A program made the position numbers and the translations under genes. Shown here one piece after another: positions 1 to 7,997 of a stretch of 11,569 bases of DNA. A model generated the notes under the pieces. That model saw only the letters and a list, made by a program, of their open reading frames with translations. It was not told the origin of the DNA and did no database searches. Source of the stretch: Xanthobacteraceae bacterium. GTDB lineage: Bacteria > Pseudomonadota > Alphaproteobacteria > Rhizobiales > Xanthobacteraceae. How positions within the stretch are numbered: position 1 is the first letter of the stretch; every line of letters starts with the position of its first letter. The DNA lies in assembly GCA_030037105.1 (NCBI GenBank), contig JASHRY010000069.1:1-11569 (forward strand), given 5' to 3'.

Positions 1-63
1 GCGAAGCTTCAAACTATTTCAGGCATGCAGGCTATGCGTGAAATCAACCGGAATCTGCTCTAG
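1..63 (+). CDS. Possible 3' end of an unidentified gene cut by the window edge
   Basis: Frame 1 is open from the first base to a TAG at 61-63 and would encode about 20 residues ending in MREINRNLL. The stretch is visibly less GC-rich than the coding DNA to its right. The stop falls directly before the 64-97 inverted repeat, which is the arrangement expected if two genes converge here, with glnE coming from the other side. Twenty open codons can easily occur by chance and no family can be recognised, so this is a weak call. It could equally be plain intergenic sequence. Confidence 0.25.
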   Translation, partial: AKLQTISGMQAMREINRNLL

Positions 64-97
64 CGCGCAATCCGATTCAATGCGATCGGATTGCGCG
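64..97. repeat. 13-bp perfect inverted repeat downstream of glnE
   Basis: The arms at 64-76 and 85-97 are exact reverse complements around an 8-base loop (77-84). The hairpin lies 74 bases past the glnE stop, so it could end or protect the 3' end of the glnE message. Neither strand shows a run of T after the stem, so it is not a classical intrinsic terminator. It may instead be a copy of an interspersed palindromic repeat, since similar GCGCAATCCGAT-type stems occur in related genomes as far as I recall. The rest of 98-171 holds nothing I can identify. Confidence 0.6.
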
Positions 98-171
98 GCC
101 CCATGGTCGCGGGAGTGTCGGAGGGCGAAAATACGCTGGTTTCCGTCACCCTGAATTGCCCGCCGCGCGGC

Positions 172-3100
172 TCAGGACGATGGATCAGGACGCGGGCCCT
201 TCCCCAGAATCCGCACGAAACACTGACGCACCTGACGCTGCGTTTCCTTCACATGCGCCTCCAGCGCGGGAAAATCGGGAAGGTCGGCGGCATGGGCGAG
301 GAGACCGAGGACGCCGGCGCCCGTCGCCTGCGGGTCGAACTTGCCTGGCAGGCAGAGGCGGAGAACCTGCGTGAGGTCGTGATAAAGCCGCACCGCGGGC
401 CGCAGCACGGCGGCGTCCGCGGCCGCAATCACGCCAAGACGCGCCGCCTTTTCCAGCATCCGCTCCGTCGAGACGTCGAGAATCTCCGGCGTCGCCGCGG
501 CGTGCATGAGCTGGAGATATTGGGCGATGAACTCGATGTCGACGAGCGCGCCCGCGGCGTATTTGAGGTCCCAGGGATCGGCGTCGCCCTTCTCCTCGGC
601 GATCGCCGCCCGCATTTCGACAACGTCCTCGGCGATCGCGCGCCGGTCGCGCTTGCGGCAGAGCACGTCGTGGATCGCCGCCTCGACGCGCGCGGAAAAG
701 GCCGGCGATCCGGAGACGACACGCGCACGCGTCAGCGCCATGTGCTCCCAGGTCCAGGCCTCACGTTCCTGGTACTCGATGAAGCCGTCGATTTGCGTTG
801 CCAGCGGACCGGAGCGGCCGGAAGGGCGCAGCCGCATGTCGACCGGATAGAGCATGCCGTAATTGGTCTTCACCGTGAGCGCGCTGATCAGGCGCTGGGT
901 GAAGCGCGCAAAATATTGGGCGCCGTAGAGCGTGCGCCCGCCGTCGGAGTTCGGGTGCTCGGCGTCGAAATCGTAGACGACGATGAGGTCGAGATCGGAA
1001 TTTGCGGTCATCTCCCGCGCGCCGAGTCGGCCGAGCGCCAGGATCGCGGTTTCTTGGCCACGGATGCGGCCGTGCACAGCGGCAAAATCCGCTGCCACGC
1101 GAGCGTGCACCGCACGGATGAGCACGTCGGCGAGCCGCGCGTACACCGCGCCGGCCTGCTCGGCCGCAACCGAACCGGAAAGGATGCGCGCGCCGATCAG
1201 GAACATGCGTTCCTGGCCGAACAGGCGGATGGCGTCGAGCACGTCCTCGTAGCCGCGCGCCTCGCCGAGCGCGGCCGCAAGCTCGGCTTCGAGGCGCTGC
1301 TCGTCGGGCGCCGCGCCGAAGAAGCTCGGGTCGATCAGCGAATCGATGACGTGCGGGTTCTGCGCCAGAATGTCGGCGAGCCGCGGAGCGGCGCCGAGCG
1401 TCAAGGCGATGAAGCGAATGAGATCGGGATTTTGTCGCAGCAGCGAGAAGAAGCGTCCGCCGGCACGCAGGCCGGCCAGGAATTGATCGAAGGCGGCGAA
1501 AGCGGCATCCGGATTTTCCGCGCGCGCAAATTGATCGATGATGACCGGTAAAAGATCGACGAGGTTAGCCCGCGCCTGCTCGCCGCGCAACGCGCGGTAG
1601 GTGGCCGCGCGCCAGCGGTGGACCGCGGCGGCAATTTCCTGCGGCCGGCGGAAGCCCATTTCCGCCAGCCGATCCAGTGTCTCGCTTTCGCCCTGCGGCG
1701 ACGCAAACGAAAGATTCTGCTGCTGCGCAAGCAGGTCCGGTGCGCGTTCGAACAGCCGCACATAATGCCGCTCGACCGCCCGCAAATGCGCGAGCAGGAC
1801 CGCGGCGAAATCGTCGCGGCCGGGAAAGCCGAGAAAGCGGGCGAATTGGTCGAGCGCGACGGGATCTGACGGCAGGGTATGGGTCTGTTCGTCGGCCACC
1901 ATCTGCAGGTGGTGCTCGGTGCGGCGCAAGAAATCATAGGCCGCAATAAGCTCGTCGCGCGCGGCGGCGTCGATCCAGCCGCCGGCGGCGAGCGCGGCGA
2001 GCGTCGCCACGGTGGCCCGCCCGCGCAATTCGCCGTGCCGACCGCCGGCGATGAGCTGTTGAGTCTGCACGAAAAACTCAATCTCGCGGATGCCGCCGCG
2101 GCCGAGTTTGATGTTGTGGCCTTCGACCGCGATTTCGCCATGGCCCCGATACGCATGGATCTGCTGCTTCATGGCGTGGACGTCGGCCACGGCCGCGTAA
2201 TCGAGATATTTGCGCCACAGGAAGGGCGAGAGATCGCGGATGAGCTTGTCGCCGGCGGCGAGATCGCCGGCACTTGGCCATGCCTTGATGAGCGCCGCGC
2301 GCTCCCAGTTCTGTCCCCGGCTCTCGTAATAATCGAGCGCGGCTTCGGTCGAGATCGCGATCTGGGTTGAGGATGGATCGGGGCGCAGCCGCAAATCGAC
2401 GCGGAAAACGTAACCGTCGGCCGTGCGCTCCTGCAGCAACTTCACGAGATCACGCGCAAACCGCACGAAGAACGGCGCCGGCTCGACGTTCGCCGGCAGC
2501 GCCGGCGCGCGCGGATCGAAGAAGATCATGAGATCGATATCGCTGGAGAAGTTGAGCTCGCGGGCGCCCATTTTGCCCATCGCCAGCACGATCAGGCCGC
2601 AGCCCGCTTCGGGATCGCGCGGATCGGGCGCAGCGAGCTTGCCGCGGGCCGCGGCGTCGCGCAGGAGATGGCGCACCGCGGCGCCGAGTGCAGTCTCGGC
2701 CACATCGGTGAGCGCGGCGGTGATGCGCGCGAGCGGCCACACGCCGCCGATATCGGCGAGCGCGACGAGGAGCGCCGCCTCGGCCTTCATGCGGCGGAGA
2801 ACGCGCATCAGCGGATCACGCGTCTGCGCCGCGGCAGCGGCGCGGCGCAGACGCGCGAGAAGCGCCGCAAGCTCCTTCTCGGGATCGCGCGTGAGCAGGC
2901 GGACGAAGCGCGCCGGGCTCGCGCCAGCGAGGTCACGCAGGTAAGGCGCCGCCTCGACGATATTGCCGAGCAAATCCGCGAGCGGCGGGTGCTCCTTGAC
3001 CAGCGATTTGAGCGCCTTGGCGGCGGCGCTCGGCGGCAACGCGGCGAGCCATTCGGCCAAGCGATCGGCAACGCCCGTCGCCGCCCGCGCCGGTACTCCC

Positions 3101-3213
3101 ACGCCCAACCCTTGCCCGCGAACGGAGGGTTGGGAGGAGGCAAGTTGGCGGACCAACGCCGCCTCGGCAAGGTTTTGTTTCGGCCGCCTGTCGGCCGCAG
3201 GCCGCCGCATCAC
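172..3213 (-). CDS. glnE: Bifunctional glutamine synthetase adenylyltransferase / adenylyl-removing enzyme GlnE
   Basis: GlnE sets glutamine synthetase activity in the cytosol. It adds AMP to GlnA subunits when nitrogen is plentiful and removes it when nitrogen is scarce, under control of PII proteins. The 1013-residue product has the family's two nucleotidyltransferase domains. The N-terminal (adenylyl-removing) one carries GKMGARELNFSSDIDL at about 213-228, and the C-terminal (adenylylating) one carries GRLGAREMTANSDLDL at about 728-743. In each, the S-D-x-D carboxylates are intact. The GRGGIREIEFFVQ segment at about 371-383 and DIEFIAQYLQL near the end of the second half are also typical. 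Length is normal for the family. Start is GTG at 3213, or the ATG immediately after it at 3210; the GTG overlaps the kinase stop by four bases, suggesting translational coupling. It is the last gene of the minus-strand run. Confidence 0.96.
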   Translation of the reverse strand: MMRRPAADRRPKQNLAEAALVRQLASSQPSVRGQGLGVGVPARAATGVADRLAEWLAALPPSAAAKALKSLVKEHPPLADLLGNIVEAAPYLRDLAGASPARFVRLLTRDPEKELAALLARLRRAAAAAQTRDPLMRVLRRMKAEAALLVALADIGGVWPLARITAALTDVAETALGAAVRHLLRDAAARGKLAAPDPRDPEAGCGLIVLAMGKMGARELNFSSDIDLMIFFDPRAPALPANVEPAPFFVRFARDLVKLLQERTADGYVFRVDLRLRPDPSSTQIAISTEAALDYYESRGQNWERAALIKAWPSAGDLAAGDKLIRDLSPFLWRKYLDYAAVADVHAMKQQIHAYRGHGEIAVEGHNIKLGRGGIREIEFFVQTQQLIAGGRHGELRGRATVATLAALAAGGWIDAAARDELIAAYDFLRRTEHHLQMVADEQTHTLPSDPVALDQFARFLGFPGRDDFAAVLLAHLRAVERHYVRLFERAPDLLAQQQNLSFASPQGESETLDRLAEMGFRRPQEIAAAVHRWRAATYRALRGEQARANLVDLLPVIIDQFARAENPDAAFAAFDQFLAGLRAGGRFFSLLRQNPDLIRFIALTLGAAPRLADILAQNPHVIDSLIDPSFFGAAPDEQRLEAELAAALGEARGYEDVLDAIRLFGQERMFLIGARILSGSVAAEQAGAVYARLADVLIRAVHARVAADFAAVHGRIRGQETAILALGRLGAREMTANSDLDLIVVYDFDAEHPNSDGGRTLYGAQYFARFTQRLISALTVKTNYGMLYPVDMRLRPSGRSGPLATQIDGFIEYQEREAWTWEHMALTRARVVSGSPAFSARVEAAIHDVLCRKRDRRAIAEDVVEMRAAIAEEKGDADPWDLKYAAGALVDIEFIAQYLQLMHAAATPEILDVSTERMLEKAARLGVIAAADAAVLRPAVRLYHDLTQVLRLCLPGKFDPQATGAGVLGLLAHAADLPDFPALEAHVKETQRQVRQCFVRILGKGPRPDPSS

Positions 3214-4628
3214 GCCGCCGCCGGTCCGGTGCGCGGCAGGGCGATGACGCTCTTCAACCCGGGATCATTGTCTTCCAGCTTCAGTTCGCCGCCGTGCAGA
3301 CGCGCCACGGCCGCGGCAAGGCTCAGACCCAATCCCGAGCCCGGCTCGGAACGGCTTTGCTCGAGCCGCACGAAGCGCTCGACGACGCGGCCGCGGTCGG
3401 CCGCGGCAATGCCGGGGCCGCGATCGGCCACCGAGAGCGTGATCCGCTCGCCTTCGTTGCCGGCCTTGACCACGATCTCGGCGGGCACGCCATTCATCTT
3501 GCTCGCCTCCGGCCCGGCATATTTGATGGCGTTGTCGACGAGGTTCGCCAACGCCTGACTCACCAGCTCACGATTGCCACGCACCGGCGCCACGGCCGGC
3601 GCATCGATCGTCAGCGCCAGCCCCTTCTGCTCGGCAAGCGGCTCATACAACTCGCCCACGTCGCGGGCGACCTCGGCGGCGTCGAATTCGGTCATATTGT
3701 CGCGCGCCTGCCCGGATTCGGCGCGCGCGATCATCAAGAGCGCGTCGAAGGTGCGGATGAGCTCGTCGGATTCGGCGATCGTAGCCTCCAGCGCCGCGCG
3801 GTAATCGCCGACGCTGTCGGCGCTGGTGCCGGCGCGTAGCGCCTGCTCGCAGCGATTGCGCAACCGCGTCAGCGGCGTCTTCAGATCGTGGGCGATGTTG
3901 TCGGAGACCTCCTTGAGGCCGCGCATCAGCGCCTCGATGCGCTCGAGCATGGCGTTGACGTGCTCGGCGAGGCGGTCGAGTTCGTCGCCCGTTCCGGCGA
4001 TGGGCAAGCGGCCGCCGAGATCGCCGGCCATGATCGTCTGTGCCGTGCCGGTCATCGCATCGATGCGTTTGAGCACCCGGCGGCTGACGAAGAATCCGCC
4101 GGCAAGCCCGAGCACGACGACGAGCGCAAACGACCAACGCCCGGCGTTGCCGATAATGCTGTAAATTCGCTCGCGCTCCTCGAGATCGCGCCCGACCAGC
4201 AGCCGGAAGCCGCCTGGCAGCTCCACGACGTGCACCAGCGCGCGATGCTCGACATCGTCCCGCGCCTCGATGCGGCGATAGGAGGTTTCGCGCCAGCCCG
4301 GACGGTCGAGCGTGCCCGGCTCCAAGGCGCCGACATTGCCGGCGAGCGCCTCGCCGTTCGGCGTGGCAACAAGATAGACGCTCGAGCCCGGACGCCGCGC
4401 GCGCAGATCGAGGATGATCACCAACCCCCTGATGCCGTTGTGTTCGTATTGCGCGCGCAGGCGGGCAATGTCCGAATTGACCGTGCGCGTGATCTGCTCG
4501 GTGATGAGCCGGCGCGTGTTGAGCGCGAAATAGCCGAGCAGCGAGACCGCGAACAGGACGAAGATCAGCAGATAGGCGAGCGTCAACTGGAACGCGGTCG
4601 TGCGCAGGAGTTTGCCGAGCGCCGTCAC
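3210..4628 (-). CDS. Membrane sensor histidine kinase (HAMP, HisKA, HATPase_c)
   Basis: This is a 472-residue sensor kinase of a two-component system. A first membrane segment spans about residues 14-36 and a second about 165-183, enclosing a roughly 125-residue periplasmic sensor region. A HAMP linker follows (about 184-237). The phospho-acceptor is H247 in the H-box VSDNIAHDLKTPL; the N-box is NLVDNAIKY (about 362-370), G1 is DRGPGI (402-407) and G2 is GSGLGLS (430-436), so it should be catalytically complete. The signal sensed is not evident. Translation starts at GTG 4628, which overlaps the stop of the acyl-CoA ligase gene upstream, and its stop overlaps the glnE start. Its likely partner, the OmpR-type regulator at 7998-8678, is not adjacent: the pair is split by an acyl-CoA gene islet. 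Pairing is inferred from synteny recalled in other Rhizobiales, not proven here. Confidence 0.93.
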   Translation of the reverse strand: MTALGKLLRTTAFQLTLAYLLIFVLFAVSLLGYFALNTRRLITEQITRTVNSDIARLRAQYEHNGIRGLVIILDLRARRPGSSVYLVATPNGEALAGNVGALEPGTLDRPGWRETSYRRIEARDDVEHRALVHVVELPGGFRLLVGRDLEERERIYSIIGNAGRWSFALVVVLGLAGGFFVSRRVLKRIDAMTGTAQTIMAGDLGGRLPIAGTGDELDRLAEHVNAMLERIEALMRGLKEVSDNIAHDLKTPLTRLRNRCEQALRAGTSADSVGDYRAALEATIAESDELIRTFDALLMIARAESGQARDNMTEFDAAEVARDVGELYEPLAEQKGLALTIDAPAVAPVRGNRELVSQALANLVDNAIKYAGPEASKMNGVPAEIVVKAGNEGERITLSVADRGPGIAAADRGRVVERFVRLEQSRSEPGSGLGLSLAAAVARLHGGELKLEDNDPGLKSVIALPRTGPAAA

Positions 4629-6346
4629 GGATCGATACTCTCAGGCTGCGGGCGCAATTCGCTCTCGGAGAAATCCTCCTCCCGGAATTCGCCCGCCGCG
4701 CGGTCTCCGCCGAGCGCCCCGGCCGCCTCCGCCTGGCGCAACTTGACGCGGCGGATCTTGCCGGAGATCGTTTTCGGCAACTCGCCGAACTCCAGACGCC
4801 GCACCCGCTTGAAGGGAGCGAGCGCAACGCGGCAGTGCCGGAAGATCGACAGCGCGGTGGCGCGATCCGGCGCGTGGCCGGGCGCGAGCGCAAGGAAGGC
4901 CTTGGGCACCGCCAGCCGTATCGGATCGGGCGCCGGCACCACCGCGGCTTCGGCCACTGCCGGATGCTCGATCAACGCGCTCTCAAGCTCGAACGGGCTG
5001 ATCCGATAGTCGGACGATTTGAACACGTCGTCGGCGCGGCCGACATAGGTCAAGTAATTCTCGTCATCGATCGTGGCGACATCGCCGGTGCGGTACACGG
5101 AATCGTCGATCGAAAGGACGCCGCCATCGTCGCTTTGGTAGCCGCGCATGAGTCCGGTCGGCCGCGGCGCGAGCATGAGACAAATCTCGCCCTCCCGCTG
5201 CGGCGCGCCGGCGGCATCGAGCAGCGCGACGCGAAAGCCCGGCAGCGGCCGGCCCATCGAGCCGGGCATGAGCTTTTGTCCGGGCGTGTTGCCGACCAAT
5301 GCCGAGGTCTCGGTCTGGCCGTAGCCGTCGCGGATCACGAGGCCCCAGGCGGCCTTGACGCGCTCGATGACCTCGGGATTCAGCGGCTCGCCGGCGCTGG
5401 TGAGTTCCTTGAGCCGGACCGGCCAAGCGGCGAGATCCTCCTGGATCAGCATTCGCCAAACGGTGGGCGGCGCGCAAAAGGTGGTTACGCCGCAGCGCAC
5501 GATCGCGTCGAGCAGGCCGCGCGCATTGAACCGCTGCTGATTGACAATGAAGACCGTCGCTTGCGCATTCCACGGCGCGAAGAAACAGCTCCATGCATGC
5601 TTGGCCCAGCCCGGAGACGAGATGTTGAGATGCACGTCGCCGGGCCGCAGTCCGAGCCAATACATGGTCGAAAGGTGCCCGACCGGGTAGCTCTGATGGC
5701 TATGCAACACGAGCTTGGGCGTCGCCGTGGTCCCGGAGGTGAAATAGAGAAGCAGCGGATCCTCGGCGCGCGTCTCGCGCTCCGGAACGAACTGCGCGGA
5801 CGCCTTGTAACCCTCCTCGAACGCGGTCCAGCCGGATACGGCGCCGCCGACGACGATGCGGGTATAGTCTCCGGGCAAGTCGGCGAATTTCGCCGCGGCG
5901 TCGGCGCCGGCGACGACGTGGCGGATGCGCCCGCGCGCGAAGCGATCGGCGAGATCGTTGCGGGTGAGAAGCGTTGTCGCCGGCACGATGACGGCGCCGA
6001 GCTTCATCGCCGCCAGCATGCATTCCCACAACGCCACGACGTTGCCGAGCATGAGCAGGATACGATCGCCGCCGCGCACGCCAAGACCGCGAAAATGGTT
6101 GGCGATGCGGTTCGAGCGCTCGCTCAACTCCGCGAAAGAGAGCTTGGTCTCGGCCGCGCCCTCCTCGGTGAGCCACAGCGCCGGCCGCGTATTGCCGCGC
6201 GCCATCTCGTCGAAATAATCCAGCGCCCAGTTGAAACGGCCGAGCTTGGGCCACTGGAAATCCCGGAAGGCGGCGGCATAGTCCTCGCGATGGCGAATGA
6301 GAAAATCGCGCGCGACGATGAAGGATTCCGCGTTGCTCGAGGTCAT
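4625..6346 (-). CDS. AMP-forming acyl-CoA synthetase (ANL superfamily, medium-chain/acetyl-CoA synthetase-like)
   Basis: The product activates a carboxylic acid to its CoA thioester with ATP, through an acyl-adenylate. All core motifs of the adenylate-forming family are present: the phosphate-binding loop YFTSGTTATPK (201-211), DGYGQTET (340-346 region), YRTGD (418-422), the hinge GRADDVFKSSDYRISP (436-451), and the C-terminal catalytic lysine K530 in PKTISGKIRR. Length with this start is 573 residues, and an acidic tail of about 40 residues follows the last motif. The start chosen is ATG 6346, before MTSSNAES; an in-frame TTG at 6391 would add 15 residues and overlap the upstream inverted repeat, so it is less likely. 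The closest-looking group is medium-chain acyl-CoA synthetases, but the substrate cannot be read from sequence. The gene is divergent from the racemase gene and its stop overlaps the kinase GTG by four bases. Confidence 0.92.
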   Translation of the reverse strand: MTSSNAESFIVARDFLIRHREDYAAAFRDFQWPKLGRFNWALDYFDEMARGNTRPALWLTEEGAAETKLSFAELSERSNRIANHFRGLGVRGGDRILLMLGNVVALWECMLAAMKLGAVIVPATTLLTRNDLADRFARGRIRHVVAGADAAAKFADLPGDYTRIVVGGAVSGWTAFEEGYKASAQFVPERETRAEDPLLLYFTSGTTATPKLVLHSHQSYPVGHLSTMYWLGLRPGDVHLNISSPGWAKHAWSCFFAPWNAQATVFIVNQQRFNARGLLDAIVRCGVTTFCAPPTVWRMLIQEDLAAWPVRLKELTSAGEPLNPEVIERVKAAWGLVIRDGYGQTETSALVGNTPGQKLMPGSMGRPLPGFRVALLDAAGAPQREGEICLMLAPRPTGLMRGYQSDDGGVLSIDDSVYRTGDVATIDDENYLTYVGRADDVFKSSDYRISPFELESALIEHPAVAEAAVVPAPDPIRLAVPKAFLALAPGHAPDRATALSIFRHCRVALAPFKRVRRLEFGELPKTISGKIRRVKLRQAEAAGALGGDRAAGEFREEDFSESELRPQPESIDP

Positions 6347-6372
6347 TGCGATCACCGGGCCGAAGATGAAAA

Positions 6373-6404
6373 TGCGCCTGCCTGTTGACAAGAAGTCAGG
6401 CGCA
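6373..6404. promoter_or_regulatory. Candidate operator: 8-bp inverted repeat in the divergent region
   Basis: TGCGCCTG at 6373-6380 and its exact reverse complement CAGGCGCA at 6397-6404 are separated by 16 bases. The spacer contains TTGACA at 6385-6390, which on the minus strand lies next to TTGTCA. With a 17-base spacer that box is followed by a poor -10 (CATCTT) before the acyl-CoA ligase start at 6346. The dyad lies between two divergent transcription units, where a repressor site would be expected. No specific regulator family is implied and no regulator gene is nearby. It could also be a simple RNA hairpin in the ligase leader. Confidence 0.35.
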
Positions 6405-6486
6405 CTCTCCTCTTTGCCTGATCCTCTGCCAGAGTAGCGGCCTGGACGCCAATGAAAAACAAGAAAGTTTAGTAACGGAGGCGGAC

Positions 6487-6735
6487 ATGGACGAGCAGGC
6501 GCCGGCCATTCCAGATTGGCGACTAAAGGGCGACGGGGTTCGACCTGTGCAGTTGCAACATCGGCCGGCCGTGCGTGTTCGGCGCCGATCCCTCCACCGG
6601 CACCTGCGAAGGAGGCGTATCGTCTATGCTACCGCCGAAAAGCTGATGCCGGGTGGGGATACATCATTCGCGCTGGCTTTCGGCGTGGCGGCGATCATGA
6701 GCGGCGTCGCGTTTCTCGGGTTCGGTTTGCTCTGA
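6487..6735 (+). pseudogene. Decayed fusion of a DUF1326-type protein N-terminus and a DUF2182-type membrane protein C-terminus
   Basis: ATG 6487 has a good ribosome-binding site (GGAG 6477-6480, six bases away) and starts MDEQAPAIPDWRLKGD. The W-x-L-K-G-D stretch is how DUF1326 proteins begin. At 6535-6538 four G replace an expected three-base codon. Reading on in the shifted frame from 6539 gives FDLCSCNIGRPCVFGADPST and then GTCEGGV, which matches the cysteine-rich DUF1326 pattern C-x-C-x4-P-C with a later C-E-G. That frame stops at 6644. From about 6620 the original frame instead reads YATAEKLMPGG and a hydrophobic end (FALAFGVAAIMSGVAFLGFGLL) to TGA 6733-6735, which resembles the C-terminus of DUF2182 membrane proteins. 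DUF1326 and DUF2182 genes are often neighbours, so the simplest reading is an internal deletion joining the two, plus a frameshift. The function of both families is poorly known. The DUF1326 part is the more certain. Confidence 0.65.
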
Positions 6736-6768
6736 ACTCAACTCCGGAGCGTGATCAGGATGCCGATG

Positions 6769-7950
6769 ATGGGACCTCTCGTGGGCATTCGCATCATCGA
6801 ATTCGCGGGCATCGGGCCCGCGCCGATGGCGGCAATGTTGTTCGCCGACCTGGGCGCCAACGTCGTCCGAGTGGATCGGCTGACGCCGAGCGGGCTCGGC
6901 CTGGACGTGCCGACGCGTTTTGCCCTGCTTGAACGCTCGCGTCCTTCCGTGGCCGTCGACCTGAAACATCCGGACGGGCGCGCGCTGGCGCTCGATCTCA
7001 TCGGCAAGGCCGACGCCCTGATCGAAGGCTTCCGGCCGGGCACGATGGAGCGCCTCGGCCTCGGCCCGGACGTGGTGCTCGCGCGCAACCCGCGACTCGT
7101 TTACGGCCGGGTCACCGGCTGGGGGCAAACGGGTCCGCTCGCGCAGGCGGCCGGCCACGACCTCAACTACCTCGCTTTGAGCGGGGCGCTCCATGCCATC
7201 GGTCGCGCCGGATCGAAGCCGACGCCGCCTTTGAACTTGGTGGCGGATTTCGGCGGCGGCGCCCTTTACCTCGCCTTCGGCATGGCCTGCGCCATCATCG
7301 AAGCGCAGCGGTCGGGCAAGGGGCAGATCGTGGACGCGGCGATGAGCGAAGGCACCGGCTCGCTGATGGCGATCTTTTACGGCCTGCACGCAGCGGGGCT
7401 GCACAGCCTCAAGCGCGGAAAAAATCTGCTCGATTCCGGATCGGCGATCTACGACGTCTACGAATGCGCCGACGGCCGCTACGTGGCGGTCGCGCCGATC
7501 GAGCTCAAGTTCCGCAAGGTGCTATTCGAGCGGCTGGGGCTGCCCTACACCATCGACGACGGCGACGAACTGCGCGGCAAACTCGAAACCCTGTTCAAGA
7601 CGCGAAGCAGAGACGAATGGTGCGCGTTGCTCGAAGGAACGGACGCCTGCTTTGCGCCGGTCCTGACCATGGAGGAAGCGCCGCATCATCCCCACAACCT
7701 CGCCCGCGGCTCCTTCATCGACATCGACGGCGTGGTGCAGCCGGCACCGGCGCCGCGCTTCAGCCGGACGCCGGCCGGCCGACCGACGCCGCCGCAAGCC
7801 CGCGGCGAAGGAACCCGGCCCGCCCTCGCGGACTGGGGCATTGCCGATGCCAGGATCGAAGCGCTTTACGCCGCCGGCGTTCTCGGCGAATCCGACGCGC
7901 GAAACGTTGCAGTGGACAACGCGCCATCCGCCACCGAGAGCCGTGACTGA
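6769..7950 (+). CDS. Alpha-methylacyl-CoA racemase-like enzyme (CaiB/BaiF, family III CoA-transferase fold)
   Basis: Enzymes of this group invert the 2-methyl centre of branched acyl-CoA thioesters, letting the 2R form enter beta-oxidation. The 393-residue product begins [18 protein letters not shown], followed by [12 protein letters not shown], the nucleotide-fold start of the family. The racemase catalytic pair is present: H130 in AAGHDLNY and D160 in [10 protein letters not shown] glutamate (E245 in APIELKF) sits at the same relative spacing as in the characterised mycobacterial racemase. These residues favour racemase over a true CoA-transferase. The start at ATG 6769 is chosen because relatives begin at MGPL and AGGA at 6757-6760 is eight bases away; GTG 6751, ATG 6760 and ATG 6766 are in frame. 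It follows the DUF1326/DUF2182 relic on the same strand and converges with the response regulator, 47 bases apart. The divergent acyl-CoA ligase is a plausible pathway partner. Confidence 0.9.
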   Translation: MGPLVGIRIIEFAGIGPAPMAAMLFADLGANVVRVDRLTPSGLGLDVPTRFALLERSRPSVAVDLKHPDGRALALDLIGKADALIEGFRPGTMERLGLGPDVVLARNPRLVYGRVTGWGQTGPLAQAAGHDLNYLALSGALHAIGRAGSKPTPPLNLVADFGGGALYLAFGMACAIIEAQRSGKGQIVDAAMSEGTGSLMAIFYGLHAAGLHSLKRGKNLLDSGSAIYDVYECADGRYVAVAPIELKFRKVLFERLGLPYTIDDGDELRGKLETLFKTRSRDEWCALLEGTDACFAPVLTMEEAPHHPHNLARGSFIDIDGVVQPAPAPRFSRTPAGRPTPPQARGEGTRPALADWGIADARIEALYAAGVLGESDARNVAVDNAPSATESRD

Positions 7951-7997
7951 GAAGATCCGGCTTTCCTTTCGCGGGCGGCATTCGGGACAAATGCAAG

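Noticed and set aside
91..1551. Long plus-strand open frame opposite the 3' part of glnE (486 codons)
   Set aside because: It lies antisense to a clearly conserved glnE, is very rich in Arg, Glu and Ala and shows no recognisable domain. Long antisense frames are expected in GC-rich DNA.
4835..6388. Long plus-strand open frame opposite the acyl-CoA ligase (517 codons)
   Set aside because: The minus strand carries every motif of an AMP-forming ligase. The antisense product is low-complexity, His/Arg/Gly/Glu-rich and resembles no family I know.
6385..6735. A single intact 116-codon plus-strand gene before the racemase
   Set aside because: The better start is ATG 6487. The middle of this frame is an arginine-rich out-of-frame reading of a DUF1326-like segment, so a decayed gene explains it better.
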